A program made the position numbers and the translations under genes. A DNA stretch of 64,000 nt from Bolinopsis microptera (Eukaryota; Ctenophora; Tentaculata; Lobata; Bolinopsidae), in the NCBI RefSeq assembly GCF_026151205.1, contig NC_087072.1:19498103-19562102 (forward strand), given 5' to 3'. A model generated the notes under the pieces. The model saw only the letters and a program-made list of their open reading frames with translations, was not told the DNA's origin and ran no database searches. The number at the start of each line of letters is the position of its first letter. The stretch's first letter is position 1. Positions 28,152 through 39,735 of the stretch are shown one piece after another.

Positions 28152-29447
28152 TTGTCAAAGAGGGATTCTGTTAAATGCGAGGACTTCTTGGAGTTGCATT
28201 CAGATTTTGTTCAGAACAAGAGTGTTCAACATGACACGTTGATGTCTGAACTTGAAACACTTATGGCCAAGCAAACTGCTGTGAAAACTGCCACAAAGTG
28301 GCTCACTTCCACTGGAGAAGAATATGTATGGTCTTCCTCAAATGGACACACCACGACTAAGGAGCCAATCGATATTTTAAATTATCCTGGGATATCAGAG
28401 CTTATGCATGATATCAACTCCAAGTTTGGCTGCAAGCTAAACTCATGCCTAGCAAGCATGTACAAGTCTGGTTCTTGTGCAACTAGGTACCACAACGACG
28501 ACGAGGTGGCTCTTGACCAGTCGCAAGGTATTTATGTAGTTTCATTTGGAGCTGAGAGGACCCTCGACATAATTCCAGAAAATGGGGATAAGCGATGTAA
28601 CAGTAAATGCTATATCACCCCAAAGGACTGTAGTTTGTATATTATGAAACCGGGGTGTCAGGAATATTGTCTTCACAAGGTTCGTGCAGAGAGCTCAGTT
28701 AAGGGGACTCGGTATAGCTTATCTTTTCGCTGTCAGATACCGAAGACAGATACAAATGTAGTCAGAGAGCAGATTGTCCTCCCTACAATTCCTATGCCGC
28801 CCACCACCACCTCAACACCAACCCTTTACTACCGAAATGCTCCAAGAAAACCGAAGAGCAGGAAAACCACTGTCCTGTTTGGTACGTCAATGACAAAATT
28901 CGTACGGACAAATAAGTTGGGATTCCGGGGAAGGAAAGTAATCAATGTGTCTCAAAGTGGTGCAAAAATTAGAGACATCACTGAAAATATTCATCATTTT
29001 CATAAAACTCATGCAGCTGCAGAAGCTGACGATATTGAAAAGATTATATTGAGTGTTGGTACAAATGACATTAAACATTCTAAGTATGGGGTTCAGTTCC
29101 TTAGGAAGTATCTTACTGAATTAATTGACACCACTAAGCAGTTATTTCCCGCTGCAATTATAATTATCCAATGTTGTCTTCCTATTAAGTGTTTATATTC
29201 CTACATAGCAAAGAATGTTCTAGATTTTAACAATCTACTTAAAGACTTATGCCTAAAGAATAATTGCGTGTTCCTAGACTGTTTCTCAGACTTTTTAACC
29301 CGAGACTTTAGATCATGTAATGAACTTCTATACCATGATTGGCTTCATCTCAACATGAGAGGAGTAGGTTTACTGTCCACTTGGCTTAAGTTTGTTGTAA
29401 ACGAACACAGTTTTGACAGGGTTGTAAATAATCTTCTGAGAATTTAA
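28152..29447 (+). CDS. LINE-A ORF1: AlkB-like 2OG-Fe(II) dioxygenase fused to SGNH hydrolase
   Basis: The open frame has 431 codons. Its first codon here is TTG and the first ATG is at 28242 (codon 31), so the true start is uncertain. Residues about 75-197 match the AlkB pattern. Y-x-x-G is followed by H114-N-D116-D-E (iron ligands), a strand with SFGAER, H175 in CLHKV (third iron ligand) and R187-Y-S-L-S-F-R193, the RxNxTFR-type 2-oxoglutarate motif. A Pro/Thr linker (210-235) follows. Residues about 238-420 look like an SGNH esterase: FGTS with nucleophile S246, SVGTNDI (block III, 301-307) and HDWLHLN with D396 and H399. Esterase domains are known in CR1-type ORF1 proteins. I do not know an AlkB domain as a standard ORF1 part; AlkB enzymes reverse alkylation damage or methylation in nucleic acids and occur in some plant RNA viruses. 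The domain could protect or demethylate the element RNA. Confidence 0.88.
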   Translation: MSKRDSVKCEDFLELHSDFVQNKSVQHDTLMSELETLMAKQTAVKTATKWLTSTGEEYVWSSSNGHTTTKEPIDILNYPGISELMHDINSKFGCKLNSCLASMYKSGSCATRYHNDDEVALDQSQGIYVVSFGAERTLDIIPENGDKRCNSKCYITPKDCSLYIMKPGCQEYCLHKVRAESSVKGTRYSLSFRCQIPKTDTNVVREQIVLPTIPMPPTTTSTPTLYYRNAPRKPKSRKTTVLFGTSMTKFVRTNKLGFRGRKVINVSQSGAKIRDITENIHHFHKTHAAAEADDIEKIILSVGTNDIKHSKYGVQFLRKYLTELIDTTKQLFPAAIIIIQCCLPIKCLYSYIAKNVLDFNNLLKDLCLKNNCVFLDCFSDFLTRDFRSCNELLYHDWLHLNMRGVGLLSTWLKFVVNEHSFDRVVNNLLRI

Positions 29448-29544
29448 ATCTTTGATCTTTTCTTCCATTTAATATTTTGATTAAGACGTTGCGCCTAAAA
29501 TTAAAACTCAAACAAATCTCTGATTTAATCTTTTTCACAATTTT

Positions 29545-32500
29545 ATGCCTCCCATTTCAGGTATATTCGGTCACTGTCCATTTTCCAACATGTTAGACAA
29601 TGAATCGTTTAGACTTAGAATAGGTCTTTTTGCATGCAAAAGGCCTCGTACACAGTCAAGAAATGCACTTTTACATATCAACACGTGTATACCTAACAAA
29701 ATTTACACATTTAAGTCTCCATACACCCCACACATCAACTACAATTATCATAATCATATGTTTCTCTTCTATTCTCTCATCATGACTTACTTTCTCCCAA
29801 TTCTTCTCTCCACGGTTAGGTCCATGAACACCGTATTCCCCCTAGATTCTGATATTCATTCCTCTCTACTCCTTGACAGCCCACGTTATCTTATACCATT
29901 TCTTGCTTGCTCCCACATCAAACTTTTCTTTGTAATTATCTCCTCATGGTTTATAAGAAATGTTCTTCTCCCTGGTAAGATTAATAGAGTCAAGTATTCC
30001 AGCCGCCTCAGGCGTCTAGTCTCTTTATTCATTCTTTGGGTTTTCTCTCTTAACTTTCTTTTGATAACTCTTGTTAATCCTTCTATGCTTAATCCAGGTC
30101 CCAACTCCCTATCTGTACTATACCAAAATGTCCAAGGTCTTATTCCTTTCAGTAACATAAGCTCCTCCCATCCCCTTCTTGATAGTAATAAGATTTCCGA
30201 ACTTCAATCCTTTGCTAACATAGAGCAGCCTGACATAATTGCCCTAAATGAGACTTGGCTCAAAAAGTCTATTTCTAGCAACGAAATCTTTCCTTCTTCT
30301 CAATATGAAATCTTCCGCAATGACCGCACGAGAAAGACTCATCCTCAAGATCCTAATAACCCTAAAAAGTTTAGGGAAAATGGAGGTGGTGTTCTTTTGG
30401 CTGTTCGGTCTGATCTCGATGCCACTACAACCCGACTACCAGTTAGCCTAGGTGCAGAAATGCTTGCCGTTAAAATTGCTTTTCCTAACAAAGAGAGTAA
30501 TGTAATCTGTACTTGTTATAGAGTAGGAACTCTTGGGTTACCTAATCATGATGTCATAGTTAGTTATATTCGCAAGCTAGTTTCCAAAAAGAATCCCCCT
30601 AAAATCTATGTTATTGGTGATTTTAATCTCCCCCATACAGACTGGCTATCTTCATCCAGTACCGTACCTATTGAGCAATCCTTCATAGATTCTTTCAGTA
30701 ATCTTTCTCTCTCCCAGTTGATCACATCACCCACCCATAAAAGTGGTAATACATTAGACATTCTTCTCAGTAATTATGATAACACAATCGATAACTTGAA
30801 TGTCTGTGATCCTCATTCCGTGTGCAAATCTGATCATTTTCCTGTCACTTTTTCAATTAAAAGCTCCTTTTCCCGCAAGAAAACTCCTAAACGTAAAATC
30901 TATAATTATAAGAAAGCAAACTGGGACATGATTAATCGTGAATTATGCTCGATTAATTGGCAAGTCCTAGAATGCCTAGATCCTGATTCGTCTTGGAAGT
31001 TAGTTAAAGACTGCATTATGAATTTAGTTGATATACATATTCCTAAAGTAACTATTAAATCAGAGTTTCAACCCCCGTGGTTCGATAGTGAACTTTTTTC
31101 TTCATGCCGTAAAAAAGATAGACTCAGAGCTAAATTTAAAATTTCTGGTTCTATTTCTGATGAGTTAAAGTTTGTTACTAGCCGTAAAGATTTTAAGAGG
31201 CTTTCATCAGCCAAAATAAGAGACAATCTTTTCAATAGTGATGATCCAGCGCTTATAACTAAGAAGTTTTGGTCACATGTTAAGTATAAATCTAACTCCT
31301 GCCGTATTCCTAATTGTGTTAGTTATTCTGGACAGCTTCGGTTCAAACCCAAAGCTCAAGCTGAACTTTTCAATTCTTTCTTTTATAACCAGTTTTCGGA
31401 TCCTTCACTTTATGACACTGACATCTCCTATGTCAATGATGTTGATTTTGATATTGACTTTGATCATCGGGATGTTCGTAAGCTTCTTTCAAATATTAAT
31501 TCAAATAAAGCCCAGGGACCAGATGGCATACACGGTAAAATTCTCAAAAATTGTTCCGTAGGTTTAGCTTACCCTCTAACATGCATTTTTCGTGGATCTT
31601 ACAACAGCGGCTACATTCCACAAGAATGGAAACTTGCAAATGTTGTCCCAATATTTAAGAAAGGTAAGAAAAGTGAGGTTGAAAACTATAGACCAATATC
31701 CCTTACTTGTTTAGTCATGAAAGTTTTTGAGCGCATTGTTAAACGTAAACTGCTTTCTTTGACAAGTACCCTTCTTGATCCCAGGCAGCATGGTTTTCTA
31801 GAGCACAAGTCATGCACAACCAATATGGTTGACTTTTGTGATAGCCTGGCATTGTCTCTTAACGAAAACATTATCAATCATGTTGTGTATTTTGATTTTG
31901 CTAAGGCATTTGATTCTGTAAATCATGATATCCTTCTTCATAAGCTAAAGACCTTATATAACATTGATGGTACACTTCTCAAATTTCTTACCAATTACCT
32001 TCAAGGCCGTTACCAAAGAGTGGTTATTGGTAATGAGATGTCATCTACCCTCTCAGTTAATTCTGGTGTCCCCCAGGGCTCTATTCTTGGTCCCTTACTT
32101 TTTGTATTGTTTATCAATGATATTCCTCTTGGCCTTTCGGATAATACTGATATTGTTTTATATGCCGATGATACAAAAATCTGGCGTAAAATACATTCAT
32201 CTTCTGATAATACTAATTTACAAATGGATATAGACTATCTCTCTGACTGGGCACTAAGAAACAAAATGCGATTCCATCCAGCAAAATGTAAAGTGCTTAT
32301 TGTTTCAGGAAAACCATCTTTATCTCCTCCGTTCGCATATGATCTTGATGGCTCTCCTCTTGTGTATGTAGAGTTAGAAAAAGATCTTGGAGTCGATGTT
32401 ACTCCTAAGCTAAGTTGGAATAGTCAGTGCGACAGAATTTATACTAAGGCCTGCCAACAACTTGGTATGGTCAGAAGAGATGGCCATATTGTCATTGATC

Positions 32501-33060
32501 AGAAACGTCGCCGGGCGCTTTACCTCTCCCTGGTTCGTAGCCAATTCGAAAATTGTTCCATAATCTGGCGCCCTTGTAATAAATCACTTAGTGATAAATT
32601 AGAAAGTCTCCAAAAGAGAGCTATTAAATGGATTCTGTCTGAAGAGGGCCGCAGTTATCCACCTGAGCAATATGTCAAAAAGTGCAAGCTTGTCGACATT
32701 CTCCCTTTGTCTCAAAAGTTTGACTTGAATGATCTTATTTTTTTCCACAAAGTTCTTAACAATTTAATTCCTGTATCGCTGCCTCACTATCTCTCTTTAT
32801 ATCAGGGCACTTCTCGACTAAGACGTTGCCACCTCGACAGTCTGTCTATTGTGTCATCAATTTTACCTAAGTTAAGTCAGAATTCACACACCACATGTAC
32901 CTCAAATAGCCCACTGGCAAAATCATTTTTCTACAGAACCCATATACTGTGGAATGGACTCCCTTTACAGGTAAGACAGATTGTGTCTACTAGTCTTTTC
33001 AAAGCTGAGGTCACTAAGCATCTATGGAAATGTTTATTGGATAGTGAAACAACAGTCTAG
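29545..33060 (+). CDS. LINE-A ORF2: APE endonuclease and reverse transcriptase (CR1-like)
   Basis: Open frame of 1171 codons, uninterrupted. Residues 1-180 are unusual: three hydrophobic stretches, then MLNPGPN at 181-187, a worn 2A-like NPGP end. The endonuclease follows with YQNVQGL (about 193), ALNETWL, GDFNLP and SDHFPVTF (429-436, intact Asp-His). The reverse transcriptase shows NKAQGPDGI, NYRPISL, FDFAKAFDSV, SGVPQGSILGPLLF and LYADDTKIW (catalytic YADD at 873-876). A CR1-type C-terminal region follows, ending ...LLDSETTV. The enzyme nicks DNA and copies its RNA by target-primed reverse transcription. It lies 97 bases after ORF1, so reinitiation or a separate start is needed. All key motifs are present, so it may be active. 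Confidence 0.95.
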   Translation: MPPISGIFGHCPFSNMLDNESFRLRIGLFACKRPRTQSRNALLHINTCIPNKIYTFKSPYTPHINYNYHNHMFLFYSLIMTYFLPILLSTVRSMNTVFPLDSDIHSSLLLDSPRYLIPFLACSHIKLFFVIISSWFIRNVLLPGKINRVKYSSRLRRLVSLFILWVFSLNFLLITLVNPSMLNPGPNSLSVLYQNVQGLIPFSNISSSHPLLDSNKISELQSFANIEQPDIIALNETWLKKSISSNEIFPSSQYEIFRNDRTRKTHPQDPNNPKKFRENGGGVLLAVRSDLDATTTRLPVSLGAEMLAVKIAFPNKESNVICTCYRVGTLGLPNHDVIVSYIRKLVSKKNPPKIYVIGDFNLPHTDWLSSSSTVPIEQSFIDSFSNLSLSQLITSPTHKSGNTLDILLSNYDNTIDNLNVCDPHSVCKSDHFPVTFSIKSSFSRKKTPKRKIYNYKKANWDMINRELCSINWQVLECLDPDSSWKLVKDCIMNLVDIHIPKVTIKSEFQPPWFDSELFSSCRKKDRLRAKFKISGSISDELKFVTSRKDFKRLSSAKIRDNLFNSDDPALITKKFWSHVKYKSNSCRIPNCVSYSGQLRFKPKAQAELFNSFFYNQFSDPSLYDTDISYVNDVDFDIDFDHRDVRKLLSNINSNKAQGPDGIHGKILKNCSVGLAYPLTCIFRGSYNSGYIPQEWKLANVVPIFKKGKKSEVENYRPISLTCLVMKVFERIVKRKLLSLTSTLLDPRQHGFLEHKSCTTNMVDFCDSLALSLNENIINHVVYFDFAKAFDSVNHDILLHKLKTLYNIDGTLLKFLTNYLQGRYQRVVIGNEMSSTLSVNSGVPQGSILGPLLFVLFINDIPLGLSDNTDIVLYADDTKIWRKIHSSSDNTNLQMDIDYLSDWALRNKMRFHPAKCKVLIVSGKPSLSPPFAYDLDGSPLVYVELEKDLGVDVTPKLSWNSQCDRIYTKACQQLGMVRRDGHIVIDQKRRRALYLSLVRSQFENCSIIWRPCNKSLSDKLESLQKRAIKWILSEEGRSYPPEQYVKKCKLVDILPLSQKFDLNDLIFFHKVLNNLIPVSLPHYLSLYQGTSRLRRCHLDSLSIVSSILPKLSQNSHTTCTSNSPLAKSFFYRTHILWNGLPLQVRQIVSTSLFKAEVTKHLWKCLLDSETTV

Positions 33061-33478
33061 CCTAGTCTCTTTGCTCCCCATATTATTATTATTTTTGTTT
33101 TATTAATTTTTTTATCTACCTTCCCATACTTTCAACATCATATCACACTTCACCCGCACACCTTCTCACACATTAATGACCATTTCAGACCTGTATCTAA
33201 TGTATCTGGAATTTGACGTATTGAAATACCAATTTTGACTCTATATCCACAGTTACTCACCATGGATTTGTTTGTTATTAAATAGTTTTTCATAAATTTT
33301 TGGATTTAGATTAATTCGATGTAATGGGTCCAAGTTACTGCGGACATAGTTCACTATGTGTTTACCGTGTTTGGGTGCCCATCATATTTTACAGATGGGG
33401 GCGAGATTTTGAACGATTCTATTTTATATTCATCTATTGCTGTACTCTGTAAAATTTGAAAAGTATTTAATAAAAAAA

Positions 33479-35437
33479 TATAACGATAGCAGCATCTGCA
33501 GAAAGATATGAAAATTGTCTTCCAAAGAAGTTGGTATAATCAACATAGAGGTTAAATTAAACAGGAATCAGAAGGGTTGCAAGGTTATTACAAGATTTTT
33601 TCTGCATTTTTGCCACCTCACATTATCTAGTCAGTCCCAGCTGTTACTGGGGAAGACAAGATCAGATATGGATGTGAAAATAAACATCTTTAATTTATGT
33701 AAGATGTGGAGAATATGTTAATTGCTTACAAATTTTCAAAATGTTTTAAAACTAAAATAAAAAATAAGGTATGATTTCAATTCGACCAAGTTTAAAACAT
33801 ATATGATATAATAACATCAGATTAAGAATTTTTTTAGTTCATTTGTAATAACCAATCTTTGATTAAACTATCTAATATTATGTTTTTGGCTGAATATAAT
33901 TAAGGATATGTAAGCATATTGAATATCCAAGACCAAATCGGAGAACACTATACAGTACACGTTAGTCTTCCTGATTTTACGTGACATGTTTTATTAATGT
34001 TGCTTCCTCTGTCAAGGTTACATTACAGATGTAGATTGTAGGGCAAAGGTAACCATGTTATCTGAGATAGGTTCACTAACCAGAGGACCTGCTAGGTCTA
34101 TTTCCGAGGAAACACTACATATTGTCTGCACAGTTATGTGAATCTTTCCTTACTTGGACATCATGTTTTGGGATGTGTCCTACTGCACTGTTAATGCAAA
34201 TTTAATTAAAAGGCTATTGATGTCAAATAACTTGTTTGTTTGGAGCAATTGGGTTGTAACAATACTGTTTTCTAATTTCAAACAAAGCAACATTATATTT
34301 GTTTTAACCTATATTTTTATTGGTTTAGTTAGATTGTATTACCATGAAGCCTCCTGAGGGAGTGAGCAGGAGACCCAAGTTTTCACTCCTGATGATAACG
34401 TTTGAGAATTATTGGCTTCTTATCACATTTTCTCATTGGGGCAACCCCAGCTCAGCCAGGATATGAGTACTGAATTCTCTTTAATAGCATAATTTATGTA
34501 ATTTGATTTATATCTCATTATTCAGAATGATGAGGCTCATGTATGTAAGGACAACAAAATACTTTACTGTCGCATTTAATTGTACACCAGATATTGCCTC
34601 AATCAAAAGCTAACAAGTGATGTTGTTGGTGTCATTGTTATTGTTATGCGTTTTGATTAGATTTGATAAACCCCATTACCAATTATATAGCAACTCAACT
34701 TATGGTGTGAATAACAGCACCTGAATGAAAGTATCAAACACCATGACTAGGTCGAAGAGACCTGGTGACCATCTCATGCTCAAGGTACCAAAGAATAAAA
34801 AGTCCTAAGTTGATGACAGACGTTTCTCATATATATATATATAACTCTAAAACTCTGGTCACAAGAGCAACTGCCTAAACGTGCAGAAGTGAAAACAAAT
34901 AAATAAAATACTAGCAATCCTTTAAATTCGCAATAAATAAGTTCGTTCAATGTCATTATATAATTCTAAAACCACATATATGTGACCAGTAAATAATTTA
35001 ATTGGTCTATAGACTACTGTATAAAATTCTCAATATAAACTTTTAAACAATAATAAATTAATTAAAAAACACACAACAACCTTTGGTGTGTAAGAATGAT
35101 TAAACAGCCTCATTTTGACACAAAATATCTTCATAATATTATAGTATATGCTATAATATTAGAACTGTTAAGTTGAGTTCAGGTAACAGAATTTAACTGT
35201 AATAGAACCTCTGCTGTGTTATCCACTGTTGAGATGTAGCCATATCTTCGTCCGGTCTAACATTGACCCCGGCTCATGAAATATATGCTTCGTCCGGTCT
35301 AACATTGAACCCGGCTCACTAATCATAGGGATGGTGTAGTTATGGTAGTTGGAATATAATCAACTGTTTAAAGTTTTATCTCTATTCGAAGGAATTCTTC
35401 TGCATCCTTTGTTATTTCCAGTGCTAGATCAAAGAAC
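33479..35437. other. Intergenic stretch and 3' end of LINE-B
   Basis: AT-rich with no credible gene. A short (AT)n tract lies at 34832-34843. At 35248-35317 a 41-bp unit containing CTTCGTCCGGTCTAACATTG is repeated twice; it lies downstream of the LINE-B coding end on the minus strand and probably belongs to its 3' UTR. Confidence 0.55.
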
Positions 35438-36739
35438 TCACGAAGTCTGCTCCATCAAGTCTGCTCCATCAAATTTACTGCTTTTGAAGCGGTGAAGAAA
35501 TTCATTCATTATGTTGTTCGGATAGAACAAGCTTAGAAACAAGGTTTCAAGTTGCCTTGATGTTTTGGGCGGAAACTTGAGCTTTGTGGCGCTCACTGTA
35601 GGTGCCTCTGTATACCCTTCCAGCTGGTACTGGCTGTTTATGGACGATTGCCAAAGCTGTTCACTGTAATGTTTCATCACTGATTTACTGTAGCTGCATC
35701 CTTTTATTGATAGACTGGTGAGTTTTTCTAGATCATGGTTATTTATGATTTTTAGATCCTCATTAGTGAAGTGTTCAGGAAGTATCGAAGATTTCCACAA
35801 TAGAAACTGAAATACATCTTTTACTTTTCCAGTTAGTGCGCTGTAACTGCCTGATTTCATTTGGTCATCAATAAGGTGTTTCAGTGGATCCTCTTTATTC
35901 GGGAATATATTCAGTTTAAGGATGTGCTTCACTGAGTTCACTTTGTTTGATATGTTGAGTGGCAACACACCAAGTATCATTTCAGCTGTAGTTAGTCTTA
36001 CATTGAACACTGCACCCAAAGCTGCTTTTATAGTCCTATACCAAGCGCTTTCAATTTCTTTGATACTTCTATTATTGATCCAGACAGTTCCAGCATAGTG
36101 GATCCGTGAATATATGAGAACTTCAATTAGCCTTACAATGACATGTTGTCTGAATCCCCAGTTGCGGTTTGTATACTTGCATATTGTAGCCCACCGGCCA
36201 AGTATCTTTCTGTTAATATCCTTTGCGTGCTCGATGTAGGTGAGCTTTCTATCCATTATCAAGCCTAGTACTTTGGTCTTTTCGACGAATTTGATCTCGT
36301 TGCTACCAAGACGAAATGACAATGGAAGAAGCGTTTCATCGTTTTCTGCAGTTCCGAATCCAATTAGTTCAGTTTTTCCGGGATCACAGTTTATTATCAT
36401 TCTCCATGTTATACTCCATTTATAGATAGCATAACATGTCATCTGTAGATTGAGAAGACACTGGTGTGTTGTTTCACCTCTGACCCTTAATGTTCCATCA
36501 TCCGCAAACTTGAAAACCCCTATATCTGGGTTGAGGGTGAGATCCTGTGCAAGGTCATGCAAAAAGAATTTGAATAGAATTGGAGACAATGCTGAACCTT
36601 GTGGTAGTCCAAATTCTCTACATGCTCTAATGAAGCCAGTATAGTTGTTGAATACAAGACGAACTTTTCTGTTGAAGAGAAAGCTGTTTATAAGTCTCCA
36701 CATACTTCCGGATACTCCAAAGTCGGACAGCACCTTTGC
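35438..36739 (-). pseudogene. LINE-B reverse transcriptase, 3' half (interrupted copy)
   Basis: Minus-strand open frame of about 431 codons with late RT motifs: FGLPQGSALSPILF, then FKFADDGTL (catalytic FADD), then KTKVLGLIMDRKL and a long C-terminal domain. It begins mid-domain because LINE-C has inserted at 36740-36743. Its 5' half continues at 41051 in the same frame (...GLMKKL joined to AKVLSDFGV). Apart from the insertion this half has no stop, so the copy was fairly young when hit. The clade is not resolved. Confidence 0.88.
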
Positions 36740-36743
36740 TAAC

Positions 36744-37610
36744 GAATTACAAGTGCAAAACTCACTAATATTTCAAAATCTTGATGGCAACAAATCAAAC
36801 TTTGACTCGCTGGCAATTGAAATAGCTAGGTTTACTAACAAATTCTCTGTAATTGGTCTTGCTGAAACGAATGTAGGCCCTGAAATGAAAAACTTGTACG
36901 AACTCACAGGCTATGAGAGCTTCTATCAAGATACCTTCGACTCGAAAGTAAAAGGCTCAGGAGTAGCTCTATATGTCCTGAACTCCTTCAATGCTGTCAA
37001 AAATAACAACCTTTCACAAGTGACAGAAAATCTAGAAACCCTCTTTGTAACTATAGGTAGTCTAGGAAATTCTACTTCTATAGGAGTAATATATCGCCCT
37101 CCAAGTGGCAATGCTGAGCAAGCTCTCCAAGAACTGTCGTCAATACTTGATAAAGCACCAAAACATACACACATTGCAGGTGATTTTAACATTAATCTCC
37201 ATAGTAACCACAGTAGCATTATTGCACAGTATGAAGATGTCCTATTTAGTAGAGGCTTCTTTCCATTGATATCATTAGCAACTCATGAAAAGCCTGGATG
37301 TAATGCCTCGTGCATCGACAACATCATTACAAATGACCTAGACTCTGTTACTGCCTCTGGAGTCATAACTGATCACATATCTCATCACCTCCCTATATTT
37401 ACAATATTTGACTGGGAAATTAGCAAGACCAAAAATATTCACAAGCACACTCAATATTATGACTATTGTAAATCAAACACTGATAAATTTGCTGAAGTCT
37501 TGGGTAACAAACTAGACAATGAACCAATTATAGATTTTACTAACTTTCATGATATCTTTAAAAACAGCATTTATTATAGCCTCAGTAAACCACTGCCATG
37601 GGCTGTATGA
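36744..37610 (+). pseudogene. LINE-C endonuclease domain, 5'-truncated
   Basis: The real LINE-C reading begins about NELQVQNSLIFQNLDGN at the insertion boundary; codons upstream in this frame are antisense LINE-B. Endonuclease motifs seen: GLAETNV, GVIYRPPSG, AGDFNINL, IDNIITNDL and HHLPI. The frame stops at 37610, where the reverse transcriptase resumes in a different frame, so a one-base indel near 37590-37610 splits the protein. Not expected to work as a whole. Confidence 0.85.
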
Positions 37611-37611
37611 T

Positions 37612-39735
37612 GACTGGGCGAAAGTCAGGAAAGTTAAGTGTAAACAAGGCGAAACTGACACAAAAGGGGGCACATGCCTGTGTTCTATCTGCTGTAATAA
37701 AAGAAACCGTTATGATGACTACAAAGAATATAGAAAGGCTCTAAAAAAGGTTCGTAAAAAAGCTGTATCTGAATATTATTCTGACAAGTTTCTTGAAACT
37801 CAGGGAAATTCCAAGAAAACCTGGGAACTGATAAATAAAATTCGTGGCAAACAGAAACGTGATATCAGACCTATATTTACCATAGACAATGAAAAGATAA
37901 CTGATCGCAGAGTTATAGCTAATGAATTCAATAAGTATTTTGTATCCCTAGCATCTAACCTTAATGCAGCCTACACAGAACTAGGAGAGATACAAATAAA
38001 TCAGCTTCCAAGTTTCTGTGACTTCTTACCTAAATCGAATACAGCTAATATATATCTACATGACTGCTCACCTGAGGAGGTGGCTAAGATCATATCGGAA
38101 CTTAAGAATGGCAAGGCTAGCGACATACCAGTACATATAGTAAAGGCAGTATCAGGCAAAATTAGCCCACTACTATCGGTATTGTACAACGAATGTATGC
38201 AACAGGGATTTTTTCCAGACGACCTAAAAGTAGGTAAAATAAGTCCAATATATAAGAAAGAAAATGCTGAGCTTCTTGAAAATTACAGGCCTATCTCAAC
38301 CTTAGCGATATTCGGTAAAATACTTGAAAAAATCATATTCTCCAGGCTTTACAGTTTCTTTCAGTCGCAAGGATTATTATATGAAAATCAATATGGCTTT
38401 AGAAAAAATCACTCGACAAGCCATGCACTCAACTTCTCTGTCGACTACATTGAAAAATCTTTAAGAGATAAAAATCACGTACTAGGCATCTTCATTGATT
38501 TAAGTAAAGCTTTTGACACAATCTGTCATGATAAACTGCTTAAAAAACTGAATGATTATGGAATTCGAGGGACTGCAAATAAATTGATAGCCAGTTACCT
38601 TTCTAATAGACAGCAATATGTTTCAGTACTTGGAGAAGAATCCGAAAAACTGTCTGTAATATTTGGTGTTCCTCAGGGGTCAGTATTAGGTCCCTTGCTT
38701 TTCATTATCTACATCAATGAAATATATAGAGTATCAGACCTAGGTAAGTTTATACTTTTTGCCGATGACACCAACATATTTGTTGTAGATAAATGTATAA
38801 AAACACTTTACTGCAAAGCTAATAAAATTCTTAAACTTGTTCATCAGTATATGAAGAGTAACTTGCTGCATATCAACATAAAGAAATGTTGTTATATCCA
38901 CTTTAAGCCGAACTGTAGAAATGAACCAGATTCAAACACCAATGAATTAGAACTGACACTAAATAATATAGTAATTAAAAAGGTGGAGGAAACTAAGTTT
39001 CTTGGAGTCATTATTGACCAAAAACTGAACTGGGATGCTCACTTAAGAGCGTTAAACCGTAAATTGAAATGTGAGATAGGTAGACTATGTGGAATTAGAC
39101 GCTGTGTACCTAAAAAACTATATAAGGACCTGTACCACACCCTTTTTGAATCACACCTATGTTATGGAATATCTGTTTGGGGAGGTGTATCAAATAATAA
39201 ACTAGAAGCCATATTTAAAACACAAAAGAAATGCATAAGAATTCTCTTTGGTGATAATGATGCATACTTCAATAAGTTCAAAACATGTGCCAGAGTAAGG
39301 CCTATCACTAGGGATAAGACCGGTAAAGTTATCAAGCAGATGTTAGGCAAAGATTTCTTTGAACTAGAACACAGTAAACCAATCTGTAACGAGTATAACT
39401 TCCTGACTGTCCACAATCTTCATAAGTTGCACTGTTTACTGGAAATGTTTAAAATTAATAAGTTCCAATCACCAGTCTCAATGTTCTCTTTATTCAACAG
39501 GTCACCAAGACGAGACAACTACTTCATCCCACCCACTCCATCCTCACTATTCATCTATCAATCAACTAGTATTTGGAATCACTGCCGTAAGTCAACAAGT
39601 GAAATAGACTTCTCCACTCCCATCAGTATATTCAAGAATAATCTTAAGAAAGCTTTGTTAGAACTACAATCTAAATATGACCGACAACTTTGGTGCAGTT
39701 ACAACTTTGATGCAAATGAATTATCATTGAAATAG
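37612..39735 (+). pseudogene. LINE-C reverse transcriptase, frameshifted from its endonuclease
   Basis: Long open frame (codons open from 37549; true homology begins about YDDWAKVRK). RT motifs in order: ELKNGKASDIPVHI, KISPIYKK, NYRPISTLAIF, QYGFRKNHSTSHAL, IFIDLSKAFDTI, FGVPQGSVLGPLLFIIYIN and ILFADDTNIF (FADD catalytic). A C-terminal region with SPRRDNYF follows. Uninterrupted to its stop. The close minus-strand paralogue at 51.7-53.4 kb shares these motifs almost word for word. Confidence 0.92.

Larger units (their letters stand above)
28140..33478 (+). mobile_element. CR1-like non-LTR retrotransposon, nearly intact (LINE-A)
   Basis: Two long open frames in tandem, 97 bases apart, then a 3' UTR of about 420 bases ending in an A-rich tract (AATAAAAAAATA, about 33467-33480). 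The 5' end lies between the ZNRF start (27945) and about 28140; an in-frame TAA at 28137-28139 precedes the first frame, so the element is 5'-truncated or slightly damaged there. Target duplications were not resolved. No frameshift or internal stop is seen over 4.8 kb of coding sequence, so the insertion is young. Confidence 0.85.

Noticed and set aside
34365-34420. CCTGATGATAACGTTTGAGAA as a hammerhead ribozyme
   Set aside because: Has CTGATGA but no following GAAA box and no convincing stems I and III.
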